From: Pocillopora verrucosa
Lineage: Eukaryota; Cnidaria; Anthozoa; Scleractinia; Pocilloporidae
Direction: 5' to 3'
DNA: 64,000 nucleotides
Assembly (NCBI RefSeq): GCF_036669915.1
Contig: NC_089314.1
Span: 29,371,592 to 29,435,591, forward strand
Part shown: positions 33,890 to 60,414 of the stretch, piece after piece
Numbering within the stretch: the first letter of the stretch is position 1
How the letters are laid out: each line of letters starts with the position of its first letter
Translations under genes and position numbers: made by a program
Notes under the pieces: model-generated
Database searches by the model: none
Seen by the model: only the letters and a program-made list of their open reading frames with translations
Told to the model about the DNA's origin: nothing

Positions 33890-34253
33890 GATTTCCACCG
33901 ACACAGTTGTTTTCACCAGCACAATCAATCTCGTTCTTCTTCCCACAATTCACTCCTCTTTTATGGCAATAGCCGCTGAACAATAATTTAATTATTTTTT
34001 TTTGCGGGGGTTTCATACATTAGCATCCTTTTCAACTTATGACCAGGTTTAGGAAAATGTGTGGAAAAAAAATCAAAGAATTGTAATATGCAAATTTGTT
34101 TTTAGCTGTAAGATACGCAGAGTGGCTGTAAGTCTCACTTGAAGTAGTCAACAGTGGTCTATTTTCATCTACGCGCTCTGGAACCATAGCGTGATGATTC
34201 ATCGTTCGTTTCCCCGCAAATCAGGGATTTCTTCATAGGGATCGAAATTTGCC
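33890..34253. promoter_or_regulatory. Shared DCTN6/NEK11 promoter region
   Basis: 364 bp between the two divergent start codons, with a T-run and GCGGGGG near 33990-34010. Both genes must start transcription in or next to it. No TATA box or clear factor site was identified; the role is inferred from position. Confidence 0.55.
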
Positions 34254-37200
34254 ATGCCACTGCCAAAGAAAATTCCTCGAGGTGGAAAATCCAAAAGTCA
34301 AGATGAAGGTCGTGTGTTTGCAAACCGTTATCGCGTGGAGAAACGCCTTGGAAGCGGTAGCTTTGGGACTGTTTATCTTGTGGAAGACGTGAGAGCTCCT
34401 GGGGAATGGTAAATGTGTGTTATGTTAACTAGTTTTGTCAACAACCGCCTGTTTGAATCAAAATTATCTTCGTCTGTAACTTAACTCTTCCACACATCTG
34501 GTGAGAAATAAAGAGTAGCATACTTAGTAGTTATAACAAAAATAAACAAAAAAACAAACAAATAGAACCGTCCGAAAAGTATGCGGTTGGTGGACTTTAC
34601 CGGACGGAAAACTTTCACCGGCTGCCGCAGTGTTATCCTTTGTGTGGTATCATTTATGTTTATGTTTATGTTTACATACCTTTAATAACAAATGTTATTC
34701 TTTAATTTTGGTGGTCCGTATTCTGGAATGTCGATACCATAGTCCCTGTACTAATGTGTAATATTGAAAAAGGGCAATAATATCAGTTTCTATAGGAACA
34801 ATAATTGTGTGACTGAGTAGAACGCAAGTGAGCACTTGATTGATTACGAACAAGTCAAAAAAGGTGAAAAAGCTGCCGCAACAGAATGTTTTAGAAGGCG
34901 ACGTTTCACACACCAAATCTTTGGGAACAAAGTGCGGTGTAGTTGGATTATATTCAACTTTGACAATGACTAATACACTGATTGATTTACAACTGGATTG
35001 CTAAGAAGAACTTATTGATTCCTGAAGGGGAGAAAAGGCGCTGATTCAAAAGAAAAGTCGTTTTCATTGCGAAGCCTCAGCAATTTTGCGTAACATATGA
35101 GACAAGTCTGTCCGTGTAAGATCTTTTCTAGCTAAACATTACCAAATGAATCCTCACTTCTTGAATGAAATAAAATGTTGTTGTAAAAAAAATTCTCCAG
35201 GATTCAACTCTGTTATTGATATGGACCAAGGTTACACATAAGAAATGGGCAAAGAAGATCTTATTTTCCATGCTATGGTAAAAAAAAAAAAAAAAAAGAA
35301 TCGATATGAGGTAAATTTAAAGTTCACCAAAAAAATCTTTGAAACAGGGATCAAAATTCATTATAAAACAAACTTCTTCCACAGTAGGTTTGTAGAATTT
35401 TTTTATAACTGAAACATTTTTTCCGTAAAACATTTAGGAAGGTTTTGAAGGAAATATTTGTTGGGGAACTGCAGCCAGATGAAACAGTAGATGCCATGAG
35501 AGAAGCAAGAATGTTATCTGATGTAAGTTTAAATTTTCAGTTCATATTAATTGGGAGATACATGTATGCAAGAGGGCACAATGTAGAACAAGCAACATTT
35601 ACCCTGAACTAAAAAATTAAATTTCTTAAGTGTATATCCAGTAAACAATGAGCATAAAAATACAATAAGAAAAATTTGATTTAACCCTTTAACCCCAGAT
35701 CTGATTGTTAATTCTCCCCTCTAGCTGCAACACATTTCCTTGTAAATTAGTTATGAGCACTTGGTGCTAGATCAAGATAGCAGCCTCTACCTGATGAGTT
35801 TGAATATTCTCATGGCCTTTTTGCAGAATGATGTATGGATATTATAGGAAGAAGTTTTGTTTTATTCACTTTTAGGAGTTAAGGGGTTAACTCGTGATAT
35901 TCCCCAAGAATATTGTAGCATTAGCAATTTGAGAGAGTGCTCTCATTTCTCAGTGTCTTTGTTAAAAAAAAAAGCACTTACTGACTTGTACTCAGATTAC
36001 AGTTTTTATTTTTTAGCTGAAGAATCCTAACATTGTCAAGTTCTTGGACAGTTTCATTGATGGAGAGTTCTTTTGCATTGTTACCGAATATTGTGAGGTG
36101 AGTTTAAAATGTTTATGTCAAGCATACCTGTCTTGATTTTAAGTTTGTTTGTCTGAGATAACTTAGCATGTAGTGACAGCTGGATCATCTTCTCTATTCT
36201 TGAGTTCTCTCCCAACTTCTCCATTTAATTCATAACTTGATATTTGCACATTGAAAAGCACACACACCAATTAATTTATTATGTACTTATAGCAGCAAAC
36301 TGGATATATTTAGAAAGTATTCTAATGGATCAAATGGAAAGGCATTCTGTTCATTTGTGCTCTTAAAATAATTAATTAATTAATAATAATTGTGTAAATT
36401 TTGAATGTCTTCCCACCCACCAAAAATTGTTGCATGTCTGATCAAATTGAATGTAAATTTTCTACTGTCAATTCATTCTAACTGTTGTAATAATATACAT
36501 GAAAAAATTATGCACATCTAATTGGCTGAAAACAGGTGAATTTTTCATGTAACATAAGTGCAAAGTTGTAACATGAGAGCAAAGTTGTGACATGAGTGCT
36601 AATTACTAATTATAGCATGAGTGCACTGCCACAATATCGCCCCTCTTGACTTTCTGTTATGCGTTTTTCATGTAAATTAGTAACAAGTAATAACATGATT
36701 CAAGTGCAATTTAGTCTAAATTAGTACTTAACAATTTTTCAACAATTGCAAATTTCACTGGCCCTATGGGCTCTTGCAATTTATTGTTGTCTTTGAAACA
36801 TTTACTTGTGCTTATTAACACCAAATTGCATTCGAAATCATGTTGTTACCTATACTAATTATAACCCAAAATTCCAGTTTGAGGAATGAAACCAAAGTTT
36901 AATATTACTTCTGAGACATCTCTTCACCTTGAAGAAAAATGTTTCTACTGGCATGATTTAGAAAATTAATCCTCATAGTGTTCACAGCTAGTGAGTCCAA
37001 TTATAGACAATGGCTAGCAGATTGCTTTTGTCTTTGTTTTTGTATTTGTTTTGGTTTGTTTTTTTTTGCTTTTGGTATGTGAAATATTTCACAGAGATTT
37101 ATGTCTGCATGTGTAAAATGCCTTCATGTTAAAACTGACAATTCCTTTGAATTTCTTCATAACAGTATATAAGTTCCTCCACCCTTCTATCGGGAACTTC

Positions 37201-40200
37201 TCTTTGACCAGCATCATGCATATTTGGGGAGTATAGACATAATCTAAAATTGTGCTTTTTTTTCTCCTACCTAGGGAGGTGATCTTGATGATAAAATTAA
37301 GGCTTGGAAGGAAGCCGGGAAGAAATTTGACGAGTCATTAATTCTGGCTTGGTTTATTCAACTGGTTCTAGCTGTGAAGTATATGCATGAAAAGTAAGTT
37401 TGTTTGAAGTTAATCCCCTCCCTATTCATTCATGGTGCTTTATTTTCTGATAACACTTTTTGATTACTGGGCCCAGTTATATAAAGGTCACATAACACTA
37501 TCCAATGGATAAATTACTATCCATTGGATAAGCATTAGCAAAACGTACTGTATTATCCACCTGATAGAGATTTACCCAGTAGATAGCGTTATCCATGCTT
37601 TGAACAACCCAGGCCTGTATGATAAATAATCTAACTGACATTTTCTTTCATACAGGCGGATTCTACACAGAGACTTGAAGACACGGTATAGAATAACAAC
37701 TTTATATTTTAAATACACTTTAATTATTATATAACACATATTATGTATTTCATCTTTTTATTTTATCCATGCCATCTCTGATACCCAAACCTCCCATTTT
37801 ATAACATTACATTGAGCAGTCCATCATATATTAAATACTTTTTCATACTTACTACATTCTAATGTCTCACTGCGAGTAAACTACTGAAAAGTGACAGATT
37901 TTACAAATACCTGCTTCTCATAATACTGAGATCCTTTTTAATTTTTCAGGAATATTTTCCTTAAGAATAACTTCATAAAATTAGGTAGGTATAACTAGAA
38001 TTTGGGTCAAGAAAAAAATTTTTTTATTGATGGCACAGGAGGCAAAGTGCAAAAGCCCAGACAGTGACAAAGTGCATAGGGGATGTTGGCTTATTTCTCC
38101 TGTCTCTGATGCTCATACTGTATTTTGACAGCTTGCTTTTAGACTATTCTAACTGTCATTCATTTACTTGTCAAGATATGTTGTATTTTATTATGACTAT
38201 CAGATCAAAATGATTTGCATTGGTTTTTAAATAAAGAAAAATTCAAACTTTAAACTACAGTATGGTAGAAAAAGATATTTCATCTTGTCACAAGCATGGG
38301 ACAAAGAAAAAATTCTATTTTTTTTACTGTTTCAACAGGTGACTTTGGTATTTCGAGAATTTTAATGGGTACATCTGATATGGCTACAACATTCACTGGG
38401 ACACCATACTACATGAGTCCAGAGGTGCTGAAACATGAAGGCTACAAATACAAATCAGACATATGGTATGAATTTGTGTTCATTACGGTGAACTTCCTTC
38501 TCTTCCATTTATTAAGCGGCAGTTAGAATTAGGGACCCAAGTGTTTGGCAACTGGTATACCAGTAAATTACAGGAAGTGGGAGATATTGCGACCCCCCTG
38601 TTTCTACCTCCCCCCCCCTCCACCCCATCAAACTCAAACTTAAAGTAAGACTTATTCTATAATGAGCTTATCTGGAGTGACCTTATGCATGAGCAAGTTG
38701 GCATGGGCGTGTCAGTCCATGGGGGAGTGGTCAGATACTGACTTCACTGATATGCGTGTTATAGAAGATTCAGGACAGTGAGTTACAAGTTAGTTAAAAA
38801 ATGTATTGTTGATGTTTTTCACAAAGATGACACCTAAATGATAGGAGACCTCTTGTATAGTTGGAATCTACTGAATGGTTTTTTAATGTCATGAGCCCTT
38901 CTGCTCATTGGCTTATCCACATGTAATGTAACCCAACAAGGTACTTTTATATTCTTTCACAAGTTTCCTGACTTATAAACATTCAACCTCTTTAATAATC
39001 ACATAATAAAATTGCATAAACAGAGCAATCTGAATGACAACATGTAGGAAACAGGGCAATGATTTTTTTTATTGCCTATTGAATATCTATTTTAAATGGA
39101 AAGCCTTGATTAACATTTTAAACTAGTCCTTTGGTTTCTTCTATTATGTAATTAAATTGTTTGAACCTATTTCAATCTGCTCAGGACCCCCTTCTTGACA
39201 CAAGCATCTGAAATTCTATACAAAATTCAGTGAGTCCAGAGCTTATTAAAGATGGAATATCTCATTTCCAGGTCTATGGGTGTAGTGTTGTACGAGCTGT
39301 GTAACCTACAGCATGCATTCCAGGGTGAGGTTAGTATTTCAGAGTTGAAAAGCTCCTTCAAGCTTTCCTTTAATGTGACATAACTTGAGACAGGCTTACT
39401 GCTATGACAAAATATTGATCTCTTGGACAGTATTACATGGTACACACCACAGACTTTAGGTACGTTCTCCACTGAAGTACCTTTTCCTTTGTGTAGAGTA
39501 GCCTGACAGGCTTTTGACATCTGATGGAAGGTTGGAAAGAAGTGGTGCAAGCCAATTGCTGAATGTCCGTTCATTGTAGATAACTCTAATTGGCTCATAG
39601 ATTTGTATATAGGTTTGATGTCTAACATGTTGGTTGCAAGGCTGCAGAATAATTTTTCACTGTGTGATTTTGTGTACTGTGTAATTTACTGTGTGTGCAA
39701 TCTAACTGTTTTATTTCTAGAGTCTGATGGGGGTGATGTACAAAATTGTTGAAGGGAACCCACCCAAATTATCTGAACATTACAGCAAGGAGTTACAAAC
39801 TCTCTATGAGAGGTAGGACTATGAAGCCACAAGGATAATATCTTTTTTACTTACTTTACCTGAAATCTGCTGTGTCTCTACAAAAACCCTATTTGCTGGC
39901 ATTGTCATAAGGAAATGAATTGAACCATACTCTGTTTATTTAACACTTTCATTCCATTTTATTACTGTGATAGCTGCACAAGAACATTCTTCTATCCACA
40001 GTCAAGCAATGCAACAACAGAAGATATTCATGTGTCACTGGTCAAATTGTGTCTAGTCAGCTGATAAAGAACAACAGTTCCAATCCTGATTTCAAAACTT
40101 TTGAGATACCTAATCTAGAAATCATGTCATGAATTTCTTTTCTTGTGATAGGATGTTAGATAAGGAGCCTGCTAATCGACCTAGTGCAAGTGAAGTTCTC

Positions 40201-43200
40201 AAAAATGAGTACATTGCTCAGCATTTATCGGTAAGGGTATTACAGTGTGCGTTGTATGTAAGGAGTATAGACTGTTTTGGTGACTTTGATTTAACCCCAA
40301 ATGAGCAGGTGTAGAATGAAGGAGAAAATTATGTGTATGAGGCATCAGTATTGATTTCAAATTAATTCTACAACAAAGGTCCCTTTACTTACAAAGCACA
40401 AAACTGATCCCCTTTTGGTTTTCAAACTGAGTGTGTAGTACATTAATTTCACTTCACAATGACATGGGACAAGAACATCAATGGTAGCAGTGGCAAGAGT
40501 TTAAAATTTGTTTTTCATCCAATTGTCTACTTGAATGAATCAAAGTAGGCTCTCCAAGCAAAGATAATACAAACTACGGTCTTGTTGAATTCTTCGTAGA
40601 AATTAAAGCATCAAATAGACGATAAACTTGGACACTCCATACAGTAAGTACTGCATCACATGTACAAGTACACTGCCTTTTCCTCCATTACCTAGTGCAG
40701 TTTTTTTTTGTCTTTATGGTACCACAACTGGCAGCATGTCAAATTGTGGTATCATTTACAGAAAGGCATGCAACACTGAGTAACCTGCATATTTTGAAAA
40801 TTTGAAAATGTGATTATTTCAAATTTTTGTACCTTAAAAATAACTTCTGACTCTGTTTGTTTCCCAACAAATTCTATATACCGGTATTTTCTTTCTGTTG
40901 TAGTTTAGTCAGTGCGTTGAGTTTTGTTCGTTCAAAACTTCCTGGTGGAGTATTCCCCAGCGCCCCCCCCCCTCACCCCCCCTCCTGAAGAAGACAACTT
41001 ATCTCTTAATTTTGGATGACCGATCAACTTCAAGAATTCTTGTAACAGGCAAATAAGTATGTACCCAGGGTACATTTTTAACTTTACTACAACACAAGTT
41101 GCACAACACTCATTAAGGGTTGCTTGGACTTTCTTGCAATTCAACAAGAGTGACTGAACAGCAAGGTGGATGTCTGTATAAAGAACCTGCAGGAAGACCG
41201 CTGACACCAATGTAAGTCAGTTTCTCAGTGAAGAGTGATGAAAAAAGTATGTAGTTTTATTGACACGTGACTTGCACGTATTTGTGATGTCATATCTGCT
41301 GGCACTATGGGTTAACTAGATGAATTTCTGTAAGTCTTTAATTCTTGGATATAAGCATTGGAAGAACATGATATGGAACTTTAACTGTTTTAAACATACA
41401 TTTACATCCGTTTGACCAGAAATGCTTGCTTGTGGTGGCATCACAGGGAACCCAAGCTCTCTATGAGAGGAAAGTGTTATAAAGCCTTGTATGGGAGCTT
41501 AGGCTTAGGAAGGAAATAAACTCTAACCTTCAGATAGAGTTGCTTGTTCTCTGGTAGCAGCTTCTGCCATATCGTCGAGTTTTAGCTGAGCTCTCATCCC
41601 ACTTCTGCCTTCTTCTTAGTACAGGCGGTTGTAGGATGAGATCTTTATGAGATCATCTTCTCATAAAGAGCTTGGCCTCACTGCGGTGGCATCATCTCTA
41701 TTTATTTTGGAGGTTTCATTCGTTTACCGTTTTATCTCTTTATGTTTTATTGACAGGGACAAAATGAAACTTAGGAAACAACAAAAGGCAGATGAGGAGG
41801 CTGAGAGAGTTAAGTATGTGTTATTATAGTATTAAACACTTCTTCATGTTTGTCCACTTAGTTGGTCTCCACGTAGCATCCATTCCTCGACATGCGCACG
41901 CTTGAAGGCTGATGTCTCTATCCTAGATTTACCAGCTATAAACAACATATTTATCCTCTTCAGTTTAAAGGCAATGTAAGATTGAGAATTTAAATTAAGT
42001 TGGATTTCGATTTTGTATTTGGAGAGATACAAACCTGTCAGTAGAAGTGATCCTCGTCAAATTGTTTCGTGTTGTATTTCAGCCTAATTGATTTGCTTTA
42101 TGGTCACTCGAACAAAAGGCCCGCATAGAATTGTCAAAGAGAGATGGAAATTGGAAATTCAAACCTTTTATCGAAAAACAAAGTGAAAACTTTTTACTTG
42201 TTTTAATCTCTGATCAAAGTTGTTGTTGAACTGTATTTGAAGGAGATTTACCGCCGCCCAGGTCGCTGAAACTCAACAACGATACTCATCTCATAAGAAA
42301 AATCAGGTAACTTTGACCAATATTCGTTTGTCGATTCACTTGTTATGGCTCCGACTTACCTCGGCGAGGTTTACATAACCATCAGTACAAACCATCTTTT
42401 TTTTCTCTTGACAGCCAAATTCCATAACTGTGTAAAAATCATTAGAATGAACAGCCTCACTAAACGCAACTAGGGTATGGTTGTACACCTCTCCTAGAAG
42501 AGCTGTGTCACTGAAAAATCGCAAAATTCATCACTTGAAATTTCTTAAGGCGGTAAAAGAAACGAAATCTAGTCAATCTAAAATAAATTTTAAAATAAAG
42601 TGTTGGCTTTTAAGAGGGAATAAATACATAGTCTTTTGGATGTTCATGTCGTTGCTTTTATCAATCACTAGGGATGTAACATAATGTTAGTTACTGTACT
42701 TACACTTAACTATCAGAGCCGAGTGTCTCTACCCTGGGTCGCGGAGCATCCAGACGTATTTAATGACGCAGCCTTTACCATAACAGCCACTGACTCACTG
42801 GAGTTTAGTCCCCGCACCTCACCCCAGACAGGAGTGCCGGTTATGTCACGGGAAAATAGAGACGAAAAGCATTGTGTGGAAGGTAAGAACAGTTATACAA
42901 ATGAGGCGTAATGATAGGCAAATACAGAAGAACCCAAACGTATACTAGAGTGGCTTACGGGGTAGGCATCTTATTAGGGTGAGTTAACGGGGAGAAGCTC
43001 GCAGAGTATTCTTTTTGACCGTCGCCCACCCCCTTGGTACGAATTCTTTTCTCTCCCCAGCCTTTCGCTACTGTAAAAATTAAAGATGGCAGCTATATAA
43101 TTTTCACCGAGATAATAACGAGTACTCGCCCACCAAAATTACGCCTGCTCTGCAGGCTAATACAAGAAGGATATGATGACTGCTGGATTTTTTTTTTTCG

Positions 43201-44224
43201 GCCTTTATATAACATCGGGATCGGTGCTGATGTTGTAACTTTGTTTTATAACACAGCAGAAGCATCTTTGAGTTTGACTGACGTGTCGGAAATTCCCGAT
43301 GATGCCGAGCTAGCTGAGACGTTCTATTCGCAGTTTGAGGATGACTTTGAAAACGATGATAGCGAAGATGAATTTGAGAATGAAGATGATTTGAGTGCGC
43401 TGATTGGTCAGATGAATGATGCGTTAGAGCAGACTGAGTCACACGACCAAAAACTAAGTGAGGGGGACTTGCCAAGTGAAGGTTTCACAGATACTTGGAG
43501 ATACAAGAGAATCCAGGCACTAAAGGCGTATCCTTTTTAACTGCTCCTTTATGGTAACCACCTCCCTTACTCACCCTAAATAATAGCATTGATAACGTTC
43601 CAGGTGGGAAAAAAAACGACTTTTCGTACATTTTTTGAAAAACCTTTCTCATTGTGATTCATTTATTGTGTGGAATTGGAAGTAAGAGAAATTCCCTTTT
43701 TCGAACGAGTGGTGGGTCATAGTAAAATCCCCCAACGCTTTCCTCTCCTCTTGCAATTTTTATTCTACCAGTAATGTGAGACATGTGTGCGTAAAACGGT
43801 GTCGTTAATGTGTGGACGAAGACAAACCCATTACAATGCTAAGTCTGAAAATTTCCGACGTTGAGTCTTTGTAAAAGAGCAAACCGGTTCTCTTGCAGGT
43901 TTTTGGTCTTTAGAGACAACATTGTTCATTTTGCCACCGCCATTCCTTTTTGCTTACGTTCTTACTTTTGTAAAAGATTAATGACACGAAAATTGGCTTT
44001 AACTTGAACTTAGTGAAGGTGAGAGGCTGCTTGGACCCGAGGCATTCCGTCGAGTGTACTCTTTTCTTAAACAAGTCCGCTTTGAAAACGAACTCAGAAG
44101 TGAAGACTCCATACAAGACGGGCTGGCCAAGATTGTCGATAAACCCAGAGACTGCTTCATAGTCGATCAATTGCTTTTTATGGAAAAACAGGCAGAAATT
44201 GCTTCAGTCAATGACACAGAGTGA
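34254..44224 (+). CDS. NEK11: NIMA-related serine/threonine kinase 11
   Basis: Exons: 34254-34408, 35438-35522, 36017-36097, 37275-37393, 37656-37685, 37950-37984, 38339-38465, 39272-39329, 39721-39812, 40152-40230, about 40601-40643, about 41149-41211 (tentative), 41757-41813, about 42243-42306, 42717-42882, 43257-43527 and 44014-44224. NEK11 is a cell-cycle kinase of the G2/M DNA-damage checkpoint in mammals, acting on CDC25A. Kinase landmarks in order are the glycine loop RLGSGSFGTVYLV, the lysine in WKVLKEI, HRDLKTRN, GDFGISRIL, GTPYYMSPE and SDIWSMGVVLYE. The catalytic loop is split over 30- and 35-nt exons. A basic coiled-coil stretch follows (KMKLRKQQKADEEAERVK), then an acidic region (SQFEDDFENDDSEDEFENED) and the conserved C-terminal domain (LLGPEAFRRVYSFLKQVR, DCFIVDQLLF). 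The middle exons 11-14 are the least certain. Confidence 0.92.
35682..35890. repeat. MITE family C
   Basis: Begins TTTAACCCCAGATCTGATTG and ends TTAGGAGTTAAGGGGTTAA. The same terminal motif as families A and B encloses an unrelated interior (TAGCTGCAACACATTTCC). It lies in NEK11 intron 2. Confidence 0.6.
37469..37618. repeat. Foldback element family E, copy 1 (GGGCCCAGTTATATAAAGG)
   Basis: Starts GGGCCCAGTTATATAAAGG and ends with CCCAGGCCTG. It carries repeated TATCCA/TGGATA pairs and GCAAAACGTA inside. An inverted copy is at 45110-45226. It lies in NEK11 intron 4, next to the 30-nt catalytic-loop exon. Confidence 0.7.
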
Positions 44225-44841
44225 ATTGGTTCAGTTTGAAGTATAGTCTAGTAGCTTTGTAAATATTAGTGTGAAATACAACTCGCTTTTTTTCTGTCTT
44301 GCAGTTAAACGTTCCTCTACATCAGTTCTTTGGAAAGTAAAATTCGAATCACGTATTTCCAAAGTTATTCAAGAGGCATTTACGTGGTCTTGAGTAACAT
44401 TTTTTTTCGCAGTCATTATTCATAGTTATTAATTTTAATGTATTGAATTGAATTTTTACAACGGAGAAAAAGACGTGAGAGGATGAAAAAATGCTACAGA
44501 TTAGCTAACATTACCTGCTTTTTTTCCAGCAATGTTTGGTGTTAAACTGAAAAAGTTATTTTTCTGGCTTGTTCAAACTCACATTCCAAAGTCATGCGCG
44601 AGTTTTCCAGAAAAAGTCGCATAAATGTTTTAATTAGTGTCATCTGCCAAGCAAGTGATAACCCGTCTTCCTCGTATTTTAAAGTTATTTTATTATCATT
44701 GGGGATCGACATCGTGAAAGCAAGTTAGTATATTTTCAATATTTTTACGGAGCTGGACGGGAGGTAGAATTTGACTAGCAGTAGGAGCCATCTCTAATTA
44801 TATTGTACTGAGAGTTATTAGGTAAACTTCATCATTTTACA

Positions 44842-44847
44842 AATAAA
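44842..44847 (+). terminator. NEK11: Candidate poly(A) signal of NEK11
   Basis: AATAAA 618 bases after the TGA at 44222-44224, and the first canonical signal seen downstream. Confidence 0.4.
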
Positions 44848-45908
44848 GTGTTTCGAGTGCCAGAAACTTTTGTTTCCCCATCACAGGAGTCTCTTCTCTT
44901 CCCGGTTCATGGTGATTGGCGGAGAGCCAGTAGTTATAGTGGTATTCGATATGGTTTGATTGCTCTCTTACGGAAGTATATAACATTTCAAGGGGTATAC
45001 CTTGATTTACATTGAAATTCAGGTTTAAATTATGAGCATAACGAACCTGTACCCACACTCTTAAAACCAAACTTAAATGTTTGTTTGACCCTACCGAAGG
45101 TCTGATAACGCGATCCACAGAATAAATATCTATTCGCTGGATAAAGCTATACGTTTTGCTACTTATCCGCTGGATACCGATTTATCTATTGGATAGCATT
45201 ATCCGCCCTTTATACAACTGGGCCCTGGACTTTTCTCCCGACGCCTGAGTGAAGGTGCCTGTTCACGAGTACGAAGAGGCTGAAAAAGTAACGGATAAAT
45301 ATGACGAAAATTTGTTTCCCTATTTTGACTTACAGCTAAGATAGGAGTCGTTGTGATTTTACATGGTAACTACCCAGTATAATTTGGTACTATCGCTCTA
45401 CTCCAGTAGCTTTCAGTATGGTTTTCTATAGGATCGCGTGAACGGAGCCAGACAGATGTTAACATAAGAAGTCAAAAGTTAACTCTCGCGTTACCTTTTG
45501 CCCTGGCCACAAAACTACCATATTTCTTCTCTTCTATTGTCTATATTTGTTTTAGAAACAAAGTTGTCTAAAAAATTAACAGCGAAACGTTTGTATCATG
45601 ATATAGAGATATTCACTTCAGACCCTAACGTGTCTACTGCTCTGTTGCTACTCTATAGCGACGAAAAGACTTTTCCTTTTGGCGAAAAAGTCTAGCGACG
45701 AAAATTTCGACATGGCTTTACCTCCATGTCGCCGAGTGTACACTTCAAACGAATTGGTCTTCACATTAATTCTAAACTTTAACAAAATCCCTGAAAGGCA
45801 GAGAAGTGAAAAGACTGGCAGATCTGGTAGAAGATGAGCGATGGCACATTCAGTTAACGTCGAAAGAACGATGACTACAAAACCTCACGTTAATGCATAA
45901 CGAGTAAC
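44848..45908. other. Convergent intergenic region between NEK11 and HELLS
   Basis: Holds foldback family E copy 2 at 45110-45226. The short open stretch at 45498-45695 has no recognisable domain. Both flanking genes end here. Confidence 0.5.
45110..45226. repeat. Foldback element family E, copy 2 (inverted)
   Basis: Read on the minus strand it begins GGGCCCAGTTGTATAAAGGG, then GGATAATGCTATCC and GCAAAACGTA, matching the copy at 37469-37618. Confidence 0.7.
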
Positions 45909-45914
45909 TTTATT
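45909..45914 (-). terminator. HELLS: Candidate poly(A) signal of HELLS
   Basis: TTTATT on the plus strand (AATAAA on the minus), 366 bases beyond the HELLS stop codon. Confidence 0.45.
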
Positions 45915-46279
45915 AATTCAATATCAACTCTCCCATTAATAAAGATATGATATAGTCCCATAAATACAATCTTATGAACACAACGTCTCCAAACATTTAT
46001 CTGAAATTAATGGGAGAACTCGAGTATAGGGAGAAACGTGAAAACCAGCAAGTTTCGCCCACTGAATCTCACCCCTGTTTAAGTTCCTTTGGAGTCTATA
46101 TCTCATGGAACAAAAATTAAGTAACGAAGTAAATATTTTGAAAAGTAACAAAATCAAGTAAACTCATAAAAATAGTCAAAATATGAGAGTTTCTTCGACA
46201 CTAAAAACTCGAAAGAGAGAACTTTAACTGAGGATGAAAAAAAAAAAAAAAGTATTTCCTCTCTTGATAGCTCTTCTGC

Positions 46280-59978
<13,699 letters not shown>

Positions 59979-60414
59979 GTCACCTGGATTAGATTTAAGG
60001 CAGCATTCGAACAATAAATATGTGGTCTTGATGCTAGCAACAGAACTAAGGTTGCCAAACGAACCGAGTAGGCCAACCGAGCGAGGATGCGGGAACAAAT
60101 GTGTACACGAGTGCAGGGCCTGACCGACCGGCACCAACATTCCCGCCAAAATTGTCACGTGGTATGCAGAGGGGGGTAGTGATCTTACATTGGCTAAAGT
60201 TATCTTTGAAAAGACAATATATTATCGAGAAGACACCAACATTTTGTAATATACATATTCATGTAGCAGAATATTACTGAAAAGGGCTATTAAAAGCGAT
60301 ATCTTGATCCTGAAGAGTGAGAAATTGCTCTACCCTCCCCACTCCACACAAAACTGTAACTACTAGAGAACGGTACAGTGCAATTATATGAAGTGATATA
60401 AGAATGGTACAAAG
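59979..60414. promoter_or_regulatory. Shared HELLS/ENTR1 promoter region
   Basis: 436 bp between divergent starts. It is relatively rich in CpG near 60060-60130 (ACCGAGCGAGGATGCGGG, CGACCGG). The ENTR1 end has AAGATGGCGG over its start codon, the YY1 consensus core often found at animal start sites. The promoter role is inferred. Confidence 0.55.

Noticed and set aside
33395..33986. Plus-strand frames of 99 and 146 codons
   Set aside because: Both lie opposite the DCTN6 coding exon, whose protein is clearly recognised on the minus strand.
39227..39628. 133-codon minus-strand frame
   Set aside because: It overlaps a NEK11 exon and intron, shows no domain and has no splice context of its own.
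43104..43475. 123-codon minus-strand frame (His/Ser/Gln-rich)
   Set aside because: It is the antisense shadow of the acidic NEK11 exon at 43257-43527.
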